From: Lachnospiraceae bacterium
Lineage (GTDB): Bacteria > Bacillota > Clostridia > Lachnospirales > Lachnospiraceae
Length of the DNA: 64,000 nt
Reading direction: 5' to 3'
Assembly: GCA_910574195.1 (NCBI GenBank)
Contig: CAJTBF010000001.1
Coordinates: 186,001 to 250,000, forward strand
Shown here in pieces: positions 55,353 to 64,000 of the stretch. The stretch's first letter is position 1. Each line of letters begins with the position of its first letter. The notes below the pieces were generated by a model, which saw nothing but the letters and a program-made list of their open reading frames with translations, was not told the DNA's origin and ran no database searches. Both the position numbers and the translations under genes were made by a program.

Positions 55353-56305
55353 CACAGAACAGACAGCGCTGGGGGGAAAAGCGCTATCATTCCATGGATT
55401 ATGACCTGAAACGGGAATACCAGGAAAAAGTGTATAAAATTGTCTTAAACGGCGGTATGACCTGTCCCAACCGGGACGGTACCATCGGAAGACGGGGCTG
55501 TATTTTCTGCAGCCCCGCCGGTTCCGGCGATTTTGCCGGTTCCGCCGCGTTTTCCATTTCCGAACAATTGCGGCGCGGGAAGGCCGCCTTGTCGGCAAAA
55601 CGTCCCGTTCATGCTTACATCGCTTACTTTCAGGCCTTTACCAATACTTACGCCCCTCTCCCTCATCTGACACACATTTTCGAGGAAGCCATCCGGGATC
55701 CGGAAGTAAAAATTCTTTCCATCGCAACCCGTCCGGACTGCCTGGGAGAAGATGTTCTGGAACTCCTGGAACGATTAAATACACAAAAACCTGTGTGGAT
55801 AGAACTCGGTCTGCAGACGATCCACCAAAAGACTGCCGCCCTCATCCGGCGCGGATACGATCTCCCGGTCTTTGAACAGGCGGTACACGCACTTCGTAAA
55901 AGGGGAATCCAGGTCATCGTACACACGATCCTGTATCTTCCCGGAGAGACAAAAACACAGATGCTGTCTACCCTGGATTATCTGAATCAACAGGATATAC
56001 AGGGCGTCAAACTGCAGCTTCTTCATATTTTGAAAGGAACGGATCTGGCTGAATATTATCTGTACCATCCGTTTGCACTCCCCTCCATGGAGGAATATAT
56101 CCGGACGATTGCACAGTGCATTGCCCGCCTTCGAGGAAATCTCACAATCCATCGGCTGACCGGAGACGGACCGGCCGACCTTCTGATTGCTCCTCTCTGG
56201 AGTCGGAACAAGCGGACCATTTTGAATACGCTGCATCAATATCTGAAACAAAAAGATATCTGGCAGGGAAAGGACTATCATGACGGAAACATTGACTCTA
56301 TATAA
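55343..56305 (+). CDS. TIGR01212 family radical SAM protein (YtqA/YhcC-like)
   Basis: A 320-residue radical SAM protein. The cluster cysteines lie in CPNRDGTIGRRGCIFCS, the family's spacing; WIELGLQTIHQKTAALIRRGYD and VHTILYLPGETKTQML continue the barrel. Function is unproven for the family. Start ATG 55343 overlaps the malic enzyme end, and its own end overlaps DUF4364 by 26 bp, implying tight coupling. Confidence 0.93.
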   Translation: MDLTQNRQRWGEKRYHSMDYDLKREYQEKVYKIVLNGGMTCPNRDGTIGRRGCIFCSPAGSGDFAGSAAFSISEQLRRGKAALSAKRPVHAYIAYFQAFTNTYAPLPHLTHIFEEAIRDPEVKILSIATRPDCLGEDVLELLERLNTQKPVWIELGLQTIHQKTAALIRRGYDLPVFEQAVHALRKRGIQVIVHTILYLPGETKTQMLSTLDYLNQQDIQGVKLQLLHILKGTDLAEYYLYHPFALPSMEEYIRTIAQCIARLRGNLTIHRLTGDGPADLLIAPLWSRNKRTILNTLHQYLKQKDIWQGKDYHDGNIDSI

Positions 56306-56792
56306 ACTCATCGTGTTATATATGCTGCACAAAGTGGATTTTCCTCTGACCACCGCGCAGATTTCCGATTTTATACTGGAACAGGGGTATACCACCTATT
56401 TTAAATTGCAGGAAGCGTTGTCCCAGATGATAGACTCCGATCTGGTGCAAGTGGAAAACACACATAATCGTACCCTGTATCACATTACGGAAAACGGAAC
56501 CGAAACCATCCGGTTTTTCCGTAATAAAATTTCCCCGGAAATTCAGCAGGAAATCAATGATTTCCTGAAAGACAGGGCTTATGATCTGAAAGAAGAAGTG
56601 TCCGTGAAAGCAAATTATTACCGCAATACCGCCCATGAATATGAGGTGCACTGTCAGATTCTGGAAAATCAGTCCCGTCTTCTGGAGTTGAAATTGACCG
56701 TCCCCACAGAAAAAGAGGCGGAGGCAATCTCCGCCAACTGGAACACACGCTGCCAGGAGATCTATGCGGACCTGCTGGGAAAATTACTCTGA
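56280..56792 (+). CDS. DUF4364 family protein, winged-helix-like
   Basis: A 170-residue DUF4364 protein. The N-terminal ~80 residues look like a winged helix (LPLTTAQISDFILEQ-type segment, YFKLQEALSQMIDSDLV, YHITENGTETIRFF). The C-terminal half is alpha/beta. Probably a DNA-binding regulator or adaptor; no target known. Its last 9 bp overlap the end of the convergent rarA. Confidence 0.88.
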   Translation: MTETLTLYKLIVLYMLHKVDFPLTTAQISDFILEQGYTTYFKLQEALSQMIDSDLVQVENTHNRTLYHITENGTETIRFFRNKISPEIQQEINDFLKDRAYDLKEEVSVKANYYRNTAHEYEVHCQILENQSRLLELKLTVPTEKEAEAISANWNTRCQEIYADLLGKLL

Positions 56793-58118
56793 ATATGCGG
56801 ATTCCATTTCTTTTAATCTTTGAAGACGGTCTTTGATCTGCTTTTCATACCCTAGATCTCCCGGCGTATAAAAAGTTTCGTTCTGAATTTCGTCGGGAAG
56901 ATACTGCTGCCGGACATAGTGCTCCGGATAATCATGGGCATACCGATACCCGGTTCCACGGCCAAGATCTTTCGCGCCTTTATAATGTGCATCCTGAAGA
57001 TGAACCGGAACTCGCGTCTGAATCCGGCGTACACATTCTTTTGCGGCTGCAATTGCCATTACCGCAGAATTGCTCTTTGGTGCGCAGGCAACATAAAGTA
57101 CGGCCTGTGAGAGAATGATCTCCGCTTCCGGCATTCCGATGCGTTCCACTGCCTGCGCCGCAGACACCGCCACCGACAGCGCCTGTGGATCCGCATTTCC
57201 CACGTCTTCCGAAGCACAGATCATAATCCGCCGGGCAATGAACTTGATATCTTCCCCGGCGGCAAGCATTTTTGCCAGATAATACACCGCCGCATCCGGA
57301 TCGGATCCCCGCATACTCTTGATAAATGCGGAAATCGTATCATAATGATTGTCCCCCGTCTTATCGTAGCGCATCACCCGTTTTTGAATACATTCAGACG
57401 CCACATCCAGGGTAATATGAATGATTCCATCGCTGCTCCGCTGCGTCGTCAAAATGCCAAGTTCCAGCGCATTCAATGCATTTCTCGCATCCCCTCCGGA
57501 AAGTTCCGCCAGAAAATCCAGCGCATCCTCCTCGATCTGCGCATGGAACGTTCCCATTCCCTTTTCTTTATCCTGGACCGCGCGCAGAAGAAGTGTGCGG
57601 ATCTCCTCCTTTTCCAATACATGAAGTTCAAACACACTGGAACGGGATAGCAGAGCCCCGTTTACTTCAAAATAAGGATTTTCTGTCGTCGCGCCAATCA
57701 ATGTGATGGTGCCGTCCTCCACATATGGGAGAAGATAATCCTGCTGCCCTTTGTGAAAACGGTGAATCTCATCGATAAACAAAATGGTCTTTTTCCGGTA
57801 CATTCCCAACAGATCCTGCGCCTCTTTGATCACCGCCTCCATATCCTTTTTCCCGGCAATTGTGGCATTGATCTGCTGAAAAGCTGCGCTGGTCGTATGG
57901 GCGATCACCTTTGCCAGCGTCGTCTTCCCCGTACCGGGCGGCCCATATAAAATAATGGAACCCAGCTTGTCCGCACGAATCGCACGATACAGCAGCTTGT
58001 CCTTCCCGATGATATGCTGCTGTCCCACCACCTCGTCCAACGTGGTCGGGCGCATCCTGGATGCCAGCGGAGACTCCTTTTTCTTCTCTGTCTCTCTCAT
58101 ATATTCAAACAAATCCAT
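56784..58118 (-). CDS. rarA: Replication-associated recombination ATPase RarA (MgsA)
   Basis: A 444-residue AAA+ clamp-loader-like ATPase acting at stalled forks. Walker A GPPGTGKTTLAKVIA, Walker B FIDEIHRFHKGQQD, sensor GATTENPYFEVN and the C-terminal tetramerisation region (GTGYRYAHDYPEHYVRQQYLPDE) are present. ATG 58118 (MDLFEYM) fits the family; AAGGA is 12 nt upstream. It follows tcdA by 19 bp. Confidence 0.96.
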   Translation of the reverse strand: MDLFEYMRETEKKKESPLASRMRPTTLDEVVGQQHIIGKDKLLYRAIRADKLGSIILYGPPGTGKTTLAKVIAHTTSAAFQQINATIAGKKDMEAVIKEAQDLLGMYRKKTILFIDEIHRFHKGQQDYLLPYVEDGTITLIGATTENPYFEVNGALLSRSSVFELHVLEKEEIRTLLLRAVQDKEKGMGTFHAQIEEDALDFLAELSGGDARNALNALELGILTTQRSSDGIIHITLDVASECIQKRVMRYDKTGDNHYDTISAFIKSMRGSDPDAAVYYLAKMLAAGEDIKFIARRIMICASEDVGNADPQALSVAVSAAQAVERIGMPEAEIILSQAVLYVACAPKSNSAVMAIAAAKECVRRIQTRVPVHLQDAHYKGAKDLGRGTGYRYAHDYPEHYVRQQYLPDEIQNETFYTPGDLGYEKQIKDRLQRLKEMESAYSE

Positions 58119-58137
58119 ACGCTGTTCTCTTCCTTTC

Positions 58138-58860
58138 TCATTCCTCTGCCCCGGCAAGCCTGCGGATCACCTCTCCCGCAATCAAAAGTCCCGCCACTGG
58201 CGGCACAAAGGAAATACTGCCGGGAACCCGGCGACATTGTCCCTGCTCCTCCCCGGAAAAACGGCCGGAGACATCCACCGGTTTTTCCTTCGAGTACAAT
58301 ACCCGCAGACGGGAAATTCCTCTTGCCCTCAGCTCTTTCCGCATCACCTTGCAGAGGGGACAGACGCTGGTCTCGAAAATATCCGCCAATTCAAATTGTT
58401 CCGGATGCAGCTTATTCCCGGTTCCCATACTGCTGATCAGCGGAATCCCCCGGCGAGTTGCTTCCTCTGCCAGAGCCAGTTTCGCCGTTACCGTATCGAT
58501 GGCGTCCACAATATAATCCGGCTTCTGCTCCAACAAATCCGAAAGGTTCTCTTCCAGCACAAACCGTTCCTCTGTTTCCACTTCGATGTCCGGACAGATT
58601 TTCGCAATCCGTTCCTGCATCACTTCGGTTTTATAACGTCCCAGAGTGGTATGATCCGCGATACACTGCCGGTTGATGTTCGTCAAAGACACGGTATCAT
58701 GATCGATCAGAAACAATTTTCCAATCCCGCCCCTTGCCAGTGCCTCTATGCAATGGGAACCCACACCTCCCACGCCAAATACCATCACAGAAGCCTGTTT
58801 TAATCTCTGCATTGCCTCTGCTCCCAGCAAAAGTTCTGTTCTCGAAAACTCGTGCGCCAT
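58138..58860 (-). CDS. tcdA: tRNA threonylcarbamoyladenosine dehydratase TcdA (ThiF/E1-like)
   Basis: A 240-residue E1-like enzyme that cyclises t6A37 of tRNA. The nucleotide-binding GVGGVGSHCIEALARGGIG, IDHDTVSLTNINRQ, DAIDTVTAKLAL and the ending GSISFVPPVAGLLIAGEVIR are typical. A cysteine pair occurs in SVCPLCKVMRKELR. ATG 58860 (MAHEFSRTELLLG) has AAGGAAGG upstream; the frame remains open to 58965 as a basic extension. Confidence 0.93.
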   Translation of the reverse strand: MAHEFSRTELLLGAEAMQRLKQASVMVFGVGGVGSHCIEALARGGIGKLFLIDHDTVSLTNINRQCIADHTTLGRYKTEVMQERIAKICPDIEVETEERFVLEENLSDLLEQKPDYIVDAIDTVTAKLALAEEATRRGIPLISSMGTGNKLHPEQFELADIFETSVCPLCKVMRKELRARGISRLRVLYSKEKPVDVSGRFSGEEQGQCRRVPGSISFVPPVAGLLIAGEVIRRLAGAEE

Positions 58861-58972
58861 ACGCTTCCTTCCTTTTCCAAATCGTTCTTTCTCAGTGAAC
58901 CTTTTTCTTCCCCCGCCGCTTTTTTCCTTCACCGCCGGACTCTCGTTCTTTGTATCATCCCTCAAAAAACGG

Positions 58973-59752
58973 TCACTCTACAATCAATTCATCCACTGTC
59001 ACAAACCGAAATCCTTTATCCTGTAAAAGATCTACAATCCGCAGCGCTGCTTTTACAGAACTGCTGTAACAGTCATGTAATAAGATAATATCATTTTCCT
59101 TTGCATTCGTCACTACCTTATTCACAATTTCATCCACGTTCTCCGTCGCCCAATCCAGCGGATCAATGGTCCACATCACCGGCAGAACATGGATCCTCTC
59201 TTCCAGCTTTTTCTGCCATAATCCAAACGGCGGCCGCATATATTCCACCGGTTTTCCGGTAAGAGACGTGATCAATTCATTGGTATTTACAATCTCCTCA
59301 TAAGCCGCCTCATCACTTATTCTGGTAATCTCCACATGATGATAGGTATGGTTTCCGATCAGATGCCCTTCCTCTCCCTCTCTTTTCACAATTTCTCCGT
59401 TTCCGCTCTTCTCTATGTTTTCCCCAATCAGAAAAAATGTCGCCTTCACGTCCCGCTCCTTTAATCCGTCCAGCAAAACCGGTGTATACTGTGCATGGGG
59501 GCCGTCGTCAAACGTCAGCGCAATCTTTGGCGCTTCCCCTTTTACCGCCTGCATCCCGGAACTCTCACTCACATCTTCTATGTATGTGACCCCCCGCTCT
59601 TTTATATCCTCCTTTTCTTCCATTTCCTTTTTCGGAAGAAACGACACTTCCCCGATATCATTTACCGAATTCCCTTTTGCCACTCCGGGCACAAATATGC
59701 CAAACAGAAGAAGTACATATACCAGGCCTAACCCCTGCATCCATCTTTTCAT
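58973..59752 (-). CDS. Polysaccharide deacetylase, exported
   Basis: A 259-residue NodB-homology (CE4) enzyme. Signal peptide or anchor at residues 7-26; catalytic motif IALTFDDGPH, metal site GNHTYHH, RPPFG and HD in IILLHDCY are all intact. It probably deacetylates peptidoglycan or another envelope glycan. Residues 30-75 are a charged linker. It is upstream of tcdA (112-bp gap), likely its own unit. Confidence 0.93.
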   Translation of the reverse strand: MKRWMQGLGLVYVLLLFGIFVPGVAKGNSVNDIGEVSFLPKKEMEEKEDIKERGVTYIEDVSESSGMQAVKGEAPKIALTFDDGPHAQYTPVLLDGLKERDVKATFFLIGENIEKSGNGEIVKREGEEGHLIGNHTYHHVEITRISDEAAYEEIVNTNELITSLTGKPVEYMRPPFGLWQKKLEERIHVLPVMWTIDPLDWATENVDEIVNKVVTNAKENDIILLHDCYSSSVKAALRIVDLLQDKGFRFVTVDELIVE

Positions 59753-59785
59753 ATTTCATCAACCCTTTCCCCGGTTCCTGTCTCC

Positions 59786-59819
59786 GTAACCATTCAGCAG
59801 TTGCAGGCTGAACTGTTAC
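59786..59819. repeat. Collapsed element: both ends of the GTTCAGCC repeat with no interior
   Basis: GTAACCATTCAGC, loop AGTTGCAG, GCTGAACTGTTAC. It looks like the two ends of the 144-bp element joined, and forms a 13-bp imperfect stem. It lies between the divergent deacetylase and MATE genes. Confidence 0.7.
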
Positions 59820-59952
59820 CCGTTTCTCACTTCTTTTTAATATATGCATTGTACTTCTTTTTTAATAGTGTTATAATATCACAGTTCGCCCTGACTCTTA
59901 CACGGAGCGGCAGCAACTTTGTTCATAACTTTTTTACAGGAGGTTATCTGGA

Positions 59953-61329
59953 ATGGAGCTTTCAAGCACAAAAGAAAATAAAATGGGAGTGATGCCGGTT
60001 CCCAGACTGTTGATTTCCATGTCCCTTCCCATGATGCTGTCCATGCTGGTACAGGCATTATACAACATTGTGGACAGTATTTTCGTGGCACAAATCAACG
60101 AAAACGCACTGACAGCCGTATCTCTCGCTTTTCCGATTCAAAGTCTTATGATTGCCATCTCCGCCGGAACCGGTGTCGGGATCAATGCATTGCTTTCAAG
60201 AAACCTGGGGGAAAAGAATTTCGAAGGCGCCAATGCGGCCGCTAAAAACGGGCTTTTTCTTGCCCTTTTGAACTTTATCCTTATGGCTTTGATCGGCGTA
60301 TTTGGTTCCCGGGCCTTTTTTCTGCTGCAGACATCGGCAGAACAGATTGTTGCCTACGGAACACAATACCTGACCATCGTCTGCCTCCTTTCCATCGGTA
60401 TTTTCATGCAGATGACGCTGGAACGTCTTTTACAGTCCACCGGAAAAACCCTTTACACCATGATCACACAGGGAATCGGTGCCATCATCAATATTATCAT
60501 GGATCCCATCCTGATCTTTGGTCTGTTTGGATTTCCCCGGCTGGAAGTGGCAGGCGCCGCAATTGCAACGGTAGCCGGACAGACCGTTGCCGTCTGTCTC
60601 TCCGTCTATTTTAATTGTACCAAAAATAAAGAGTTAAATCTGGATATGAAAGAATTCCGCCCAAACGGGAAAATCATTGCCACCATTTATCAGGTCGGTA
60701 TTCCTTCTATTATTATGCAGTCCATCGGCTCTGTGATGGTATTCGGTATGAACAAAATTCTGCTTATGTTTTCTTCCACCGCCGCCGCTGTCTTTGGTGT
60801 TTACTTTAAGCTGCAGAGTTTTATCTTTATGCCGATTTTCGGATTAAATAACGGAATGATTCCCATCATTGCCTATAACTATGGCGCACAAAATAAGAAG
60901 CGGATTCTGGCCACCATGCGCTTAAGTATTGCTCTGGCCGTTGGCATCATGGCCGTCGGATTCCTTCTATTCCAATTGTTTCCCGCACAGTTTCTGGGCT
61001 TTTTTGACGCGTCCGAACAGATGCTGGAAATTGGAATCCCGGCGCTGCGCATCATCAGTCTGAGTTTTATTTTTGCGGGATACTGCATCATCATCGGTTC
61101 CGTATTCCAGTCTCTTGGCAATGGAGTATACAGCCTGACTGTATCCGCGGCACGTCAGCTCCTGGTCATCCTTCCGGTGGCATATCTCTTTGCCAGACTT
61201 TTCGGTTTGTCCATGGTGTGGTGGTCCATCCCGATTGCGGAGCTGGCCTCCGTCACTCTTTCCACCCTGCTGTTTCGAAGAATCAAACGGTTAAAAATTG
61301 ATCCTCTGCAGTCGGAAGCAGAATCGTAA
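59953..61329 (+). CDS. MATE family efflux transporter
   Basis: A 458-residue transporter with 12 predicted membrane helices in two similar halves (VDSIFVAQINENALTAVSLAFP in the first, FGVYFKLQSFIFMPIFGLNNGMIPIIAYNYGAQ in the second). MATE proteins export drugs or metabolites by Na+ or H+ antiport; the substrate cannot be told. AGGAGG lies 9 nt before ATG 59953. It ends 12 bp before the convergent AraC gene. Confidence 0.95.
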   Translation: MELSSTKENKMGVMPVPRLLISMSLPMMLSMLVQALYNIVDSIFVAQINENALTAVSLAFPIQSLMIAISAGTGVGINALLSRNLGEKNFEGANAAAKNGLFLALLNFILMALIGVFGSRAFFLLQTSAEQIVAYGTQYLTIVCLLSIGIFMQMTLERLLQSTGKTLYTMITQGIGAIINIIMDPILIFGLFGFPRLEVAGAAIATVAGQTVAVCLSVYFNCTKNKELNLDMKEFRPNGKIIATIYQVGIPSIIMQSIGSVMVFGMNKILLMFSSTAAAVFGVYFKLQSFIFMPIFGLNNGMIPIIAYNYGAQNKKRILATMRLSIALAVGIMAVGFLLFQLFPAQFLGFFDASEQMLEIGIPALRIISLSFIFAGYCIIIGSVFQSLGNGVYSLTVSAARQLLVILPVAYLFARLFGLSMVWWSIPIAELASVTLSTLLFRRIKRLKIDPLQSEAES

Positions 61330-61341
61330 CATCTGTTTTCT

Positions 61342-62208
61342 TTATCCGATAACCGTGCTGTTCTGTCTGGAAGCGCCTGCTTTTTCCTCCCGGTACCCGG
61401 ACGGACTTTTTCCCATTCTGCGGTGGAACGCCTTGGAAAAATACAGATTATTCTCAAAACCAACCGAATATGCAATGGCTGCCACAGAAAGGTCCGTCTC
61501 CCTCAAAAGCTGACGGGCTTTTTTGATCCGGAAATCCGTCAGATATTCTTTCGGAGACTGCCCCAGACAAGTCTGAAAGGAGCGGAATAAATGACTGCGG
61601 CTCACCCCTGCATATGCTGCAACCTCCTCTATGGTAACCGGGTAGGAATAATTGTTGGCGATGTATTCTTTTGCCTTCTCCACATAGACCAGGCGATGAT
61701 TCTGTAACTGTCTGGTATGATCTGCATAGTGCATAAACGTGGAAAGCAAAAGATAGAGCGCCCCCGTCATCGCAACCGCCGCTTCATAGGTACTGCCTTT
61801 TACTTCATAAATCTGTTTCAACTGTTTCTGAATCAATCTCCTGGGTAGCTGTCCTTTCAAAATCAACGGCCGTTCCCTGGAAAAATCCGTGGCGCGAACC
61901 AGAGAGGCCGCGTCTGTTCCCATAAATCCCACCCACGCATATTCCCACGGTTCTTTCATATCTGCATAATATCTTACCTCACGATCAGGATAAAGGATAA
62001 ACGTATCCCCTGCGGAGAGAGAAAATGTCTTTCCGTTTACTTCATAATATCCTGTCCCCGAAATCACATAATGAATACAATAATGATTCCGTACTCCCGG
62101 CCCCCACTGGTATCCGGGCTCACATTTTTGATTTCCCACATTATACACCGACAGAGAATTGGGCCGTTCTCCGCCCACTTTATAAGAATATTTATAGGTT
62201 CCTTCCAT
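61342..62208 (-). CDS. AraC family transcriptional regulator, cupin sensor type
   Basis: A 288-residue regulator. The N-terminal cupin-like sensor (about 20-110) includes HYCIHYVISGTGYYEVNG and GDTFILYPDREVRYYAD. The C-terminal double HTH domain includes YSYPVTIEEVAAYAGVSRSHLFRSFQTCLGQSP and the second helix VGFENNLYFSKAFHRRMGKSP. Regulators of this form often control sugar genes; divergent to galK, it is a candidate activator of the galactose genes. ATG 62208 has GAGGG upstream; the open frame continues to 62268. Confidence 0.92.
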   Translation of the reverse strand: MEGTYKYSYKVGGERPNSLSVYNVGNQKCEPGYQWGPGVRNHYCIHYVISGTGYYEVNGKTFSLSAGDTFILYPDREVRYYADMKEPWEYAWVGFMGTDAASLVRATDFSRERPLILKGQLPRRLIQKQLKQIYEVKGSTYEAAVAMTGALYLLLSTFMHYADHTRQLQNHRLVYVEKAKEYIANNYSYPVTIEEVAAYAGVSRSHLFRSFQTCLGQSPKEYLTDFRIKKARQLLRETDLSVAAIAYSVGFENNLYFSKAFHRRMGKSPSGYREEKAGASRQNSTVIG

Positions 62209-62599
62209 CTTCCGCCCTCGCTTTCTTTCCCGCTCTCCCGGTTTCTTTTTGCGTTCTTCCCAAAACACACTTTTTATCCGGAATATTCTTCCTTTATCCG
62301 GATTGCCCCACAGATACCCTTGAGGATTTTCCCTTGTTTTTCTATCACAAAGTATACGCCTCTTTTCTCCAACTTTGCAACATAATTACATATATTTGCA
62401 CGGATTTTTTATATACTTCCTTCCGAAAATATTCTATAATATATCACAGTACAAGGAGTGAAAAAATCTTTTTTCTCAAGATGCGATACTCCCTTCCAGA
62501 CGACGTTTTTCGGTTCTTGTTCCCTGCGTCGTCTGTACATAGTCATGCGGCTTGCCGCACAGGTATAGAAACTGAAAGAAAGTGAGGAACAAAAAACAG
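62209..62599. promoter_or_regulatory. araC-galK intergenic region with galK promoter and two leader hairpins
   Basis: TATAAT at 62435-62440 points to galK, with no -35 resembling TTGACA at the right distance, consistent with activator dependence. In the leader are CAGACGACG (62497-62505)/CGTCGTCTG (62527-62535), 9 bp with a 21-nt loop, and TGCGGC-TT-GCCGCA (62546-62559). Neither is followed by a T run. The rest (62209-62400) shows nothing I can name. Confidence 0.5.
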
Positions 62600-63766
62600 A
62601 TGAAAGAAAAGTTATTCACAAAATTTGCAGAACTTTTCGGGGACGCCGAAAACACCGGATTCTACTTTTCTCCGGGAAGAGTCAATCTGATCGGAGAACA
62701 TACAGATTATAATGGAGGACATGTGTTTCCCTGTGCCCTGACAATCGGCACTTACGGAGCAGCTCGAAAGCGTTCCGACCGTCTTGTGCACTTCTATTCG
62801 ATGAATCTGGAAAATTTTGGTGTAGTAGAGGCCTCATTGGATGATCTGACCAATCAGGCGGCTTACGGTTGGGCCAATTATCCACTGGGCGTTGTATGGG
62901 CTTTTGCACAAAAAGATCATACTCTGGATACCGGTTTCGATCTGGTCATCTGGGGCAATATCCCCAACGGCAGCGGTTTGTCTTCCTCCGCGTCTCTGGA
63001 AGTGCTCACCGGTGTCATTCTGTGCGATCTCTACCAGTTCTCTGACTTGAGCAGTATCGACCTGGCTCTGATCGGACAATATTCGGAAAATCAATTCAAC
63101 GGCTGTAACTGTGGAATTATGGATCAATTTGCCGTTGCCAATGGAAAAAAAGATCATGCCATTTTTTTGGATACCGCCACATTGCACTATGAATACGCTC
63201 CCGTCGTATTAAGTGATTCCAAAATCGTCATCACCAACAGTAAAGTGAAGCACAGTCTGGTGGATTCTGCCTATAATGACCGGCGGCAGGAATGTACGGA
63301 TGCACTTTCTCTGTTGAAGACGGTAACGGATATTCAAACACTGGGCGATCTGTCAATAGAAGCATTTGAAGCCTGTCAACATGTCCTTTCCGATCCCGTT
63401 CTGAAAAAGCGTGCAAAGCACGCCGTAGCGGAAAATCAGCGGACCATCGAGGCGGTGGCCGCACTGAAAGCCAATGACATCGTCCGTTTTGGAGAACTGA
63501 TGAACCAGTCCCATCTGTCCTTACGCGACGATTATGAAGTCTCCTGCGAAGAGATCGATATTCTGGTAGATCTGGCCTGGAATACCCCCGGCGTCGTCGG
63601 TTCCCGCATCACCGGAGGCGGCTTCGGTGGTTGTACCGTCAGTATTGTAAAAAATGAAGCGGTAGAGAATTTCATCTCCACCATAGGAGAAGCCTATCAG
63701 AAAAAAGTGGGACATAAAGCAGACTTTTACACCGTAGAGATCGGAGACGGGGCACGGAAAATGTAA
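62600..63766 (+). CDS. galK: Galactokinase
   Basis: A 388-residue GHMP kinase phosphorylating galactose in the Leloir pathway. The signature GRVNLIGEHTDYNGG, ATP loop IPNGSGLSSSASLEV, and end motif RITGGGFGGCTVSIV are present, plus NCGIMDQF. ATG 62600 is chosen by family length; GAGGA is 11 nt upstream, and GTG 62582 is an alternative. It leads into galT after 36 bp. Confidence 0.97.
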   Translation: MKEKLFTKFAELFGDAENTGFYFSPGRVNLIGEHTDYNGGHVFPCALTIGTYGAARKRSDRLVHFYSMNLENFGVVEASLDDLTNQAAYGWANYPLGVVWAFAQKDHTLDTGFDLVIWGNIPNGSGLSSSASLEVLTGVILCDLYQFSDLSSIDLALIGQYSENQFNGCNCGIMDQFAVANGKKDHAIFLDTATLHYEYAPVVLSDSKIVITNSKVKHSLVDSAYNDRRQECTDALSLLKTVTDIQTLGDLSIEAFEACQHVLSDPVLKKRAKHAVAENQRTIEAVAALKANDIVRFGELMNQSHLSLRDDYEVSCEEIDILVDLAWNTPGVVGSRITGGGFGGCTVSIVKNEAVENFISTIGEAYQKKVGHKADFYTVEIGDGARKM

Positions 63767-63802
63767 ATTACCGTACAAACACAGAAAGGAGCTTTCTTTA
63801 TC

Positions 63803-64000
63803 ATGAGATTGTATGAAAACATAAAAAAACTGGTTCAATATGGAATCGACACCGGCCTTACCCCGGTATGTGAACGAAATTATACAACCAATCTGCTGCT
63901 GGACTTGTTTCAGGAATCCGAATACGAGGATCTCCCCTGCGATCTGTCCGATTCCGTCCTGGAAGAAATTTTGAAAAATCTTCTGGACGAAGCCTGCAGC
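63803..64000 (+). CDS. galT: UTP--hexose-1-phosphate uridylyltransferase, N-terminal part (window edge)
   Basis: The first 66 codons of a second GalT-type (Firmicute) uridylyltransferase: MRLYENIKKLVQYGIDTGL followed by ERNYTTNLLLDLFQ match the family N terminus. GAAAGGAG lies 11 nt before ATG 63803. Continues beyond the right edge. With galK it completes the core of a galactose operon. Confidence 0.85.
   Translation, partial: MRLYENIKKLVQYGIDTGLTPVCERNYTTNLLLDLFQESEYEDLPCDLSDSVLEEILKNLLDEACS

Noticed and set aside
62481-62585. A 34-codon frame in the galK leader as a leader peptide
   Set aside because: The only ribosome-like site is about 22 nt away, and codons include nothing suggestive of galactose sensing; the hairpins account for the sequence pattern.

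Overview
The window reads as a piece of chromosome from an anaerobic, endospore-forming Firmicute of class Clostridia, most likely family Lachnospiraceae. Support comes from the complete spoIIIAA-AH operon, spo0A, spoIVB and gerW, from Firmicute gene blocks (asp23-fakA-recG; yqhY-nusB-xseA-xseB-ispA-dxs-tlyA-nadK-argR-recN-spoIVB-spo0A), from a GTG/TTG/ATG start mix with strong AGGAGG sites, and from a cobalamin-dependent methionine synthase without a fused reactivation domain. Nearly everything is core genome. I see no prophage, transposase, CRISPR array, rRNA or tRNA.

Layout. 1-4.4 kb: 3' -truncated recG, fakA, asp23 (minus) and divergent rpmB (plus). 4.5-12.2 kb: a minus-strand envelope/sporulation run (small membrane protein, gerW, DUF2953, unknown protein, class B penicillin-binding protein, SEDS protein, U32 peptidase), then zapA. 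13-17.2 kb: ruvB, ruvA, a Gx transporter and a NusG-II protein in one minus unit, divergent from the apbE lipoprotein gene. 17.4-22.1 kb: gdhA, rpsU, alaS. 22.3-27.9 kb: methionine/one-carbon genes (metH, separate activation protein, metF) and glycogen synthase. 28.2-41.6 kb: spo0A, spoIVB, recN, argR, nadK, tlyA, dxs, ispA, xseB, xseA, nusB, yqhY, prfC. 41.8-46.7 kb: spoIIIA operon behind a good sigma-E promoter. 47.2-49 kb: recA-recX behind a perfect LexA box. 49-53.8 kb: prfA, prmC, DUF1385, rpmE, rho. 54.2-58.9 kb: malic enzyme, radical SAM, DUF4364 (plus) against rarA and tcdA (minus). 59-64 kb: polysaccharide deacetylase, MATE exporter, AraC regulator, galK and the start of galT.

How it fits together. 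DNA repair (recG, ruvAB, recA-recX, recN, xseAB, rarA) is prominent, and a LexA-like box lies both at recA and upstream of the NusG-II/Gx/ruvAB unit. Sporulation is represented from the master regulator (spo0A with three upstream 0A boxes) through SpoIVB signalling to the SpoIIIA channel; another 0A-box core lies upstream of glgA. Isoprenoid supply (dxs, ispA) and a Gx transporter/NusG-II/ApbE group suggest membrane redox or flavin/quinone biology.

The most unusual structure is non-coding. Two ~144-bp intergenic elements with terminal inverted repeats close to GTAACAGTTCAGCC, and several shortened relatives, are scattered through the window. A second palindrome type (GTTACTGTGCACA...) and a ~35-bp hairpin repeat are also present. 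Promoters, operators and terminators listed were read by eye; none is experimentally supported here.
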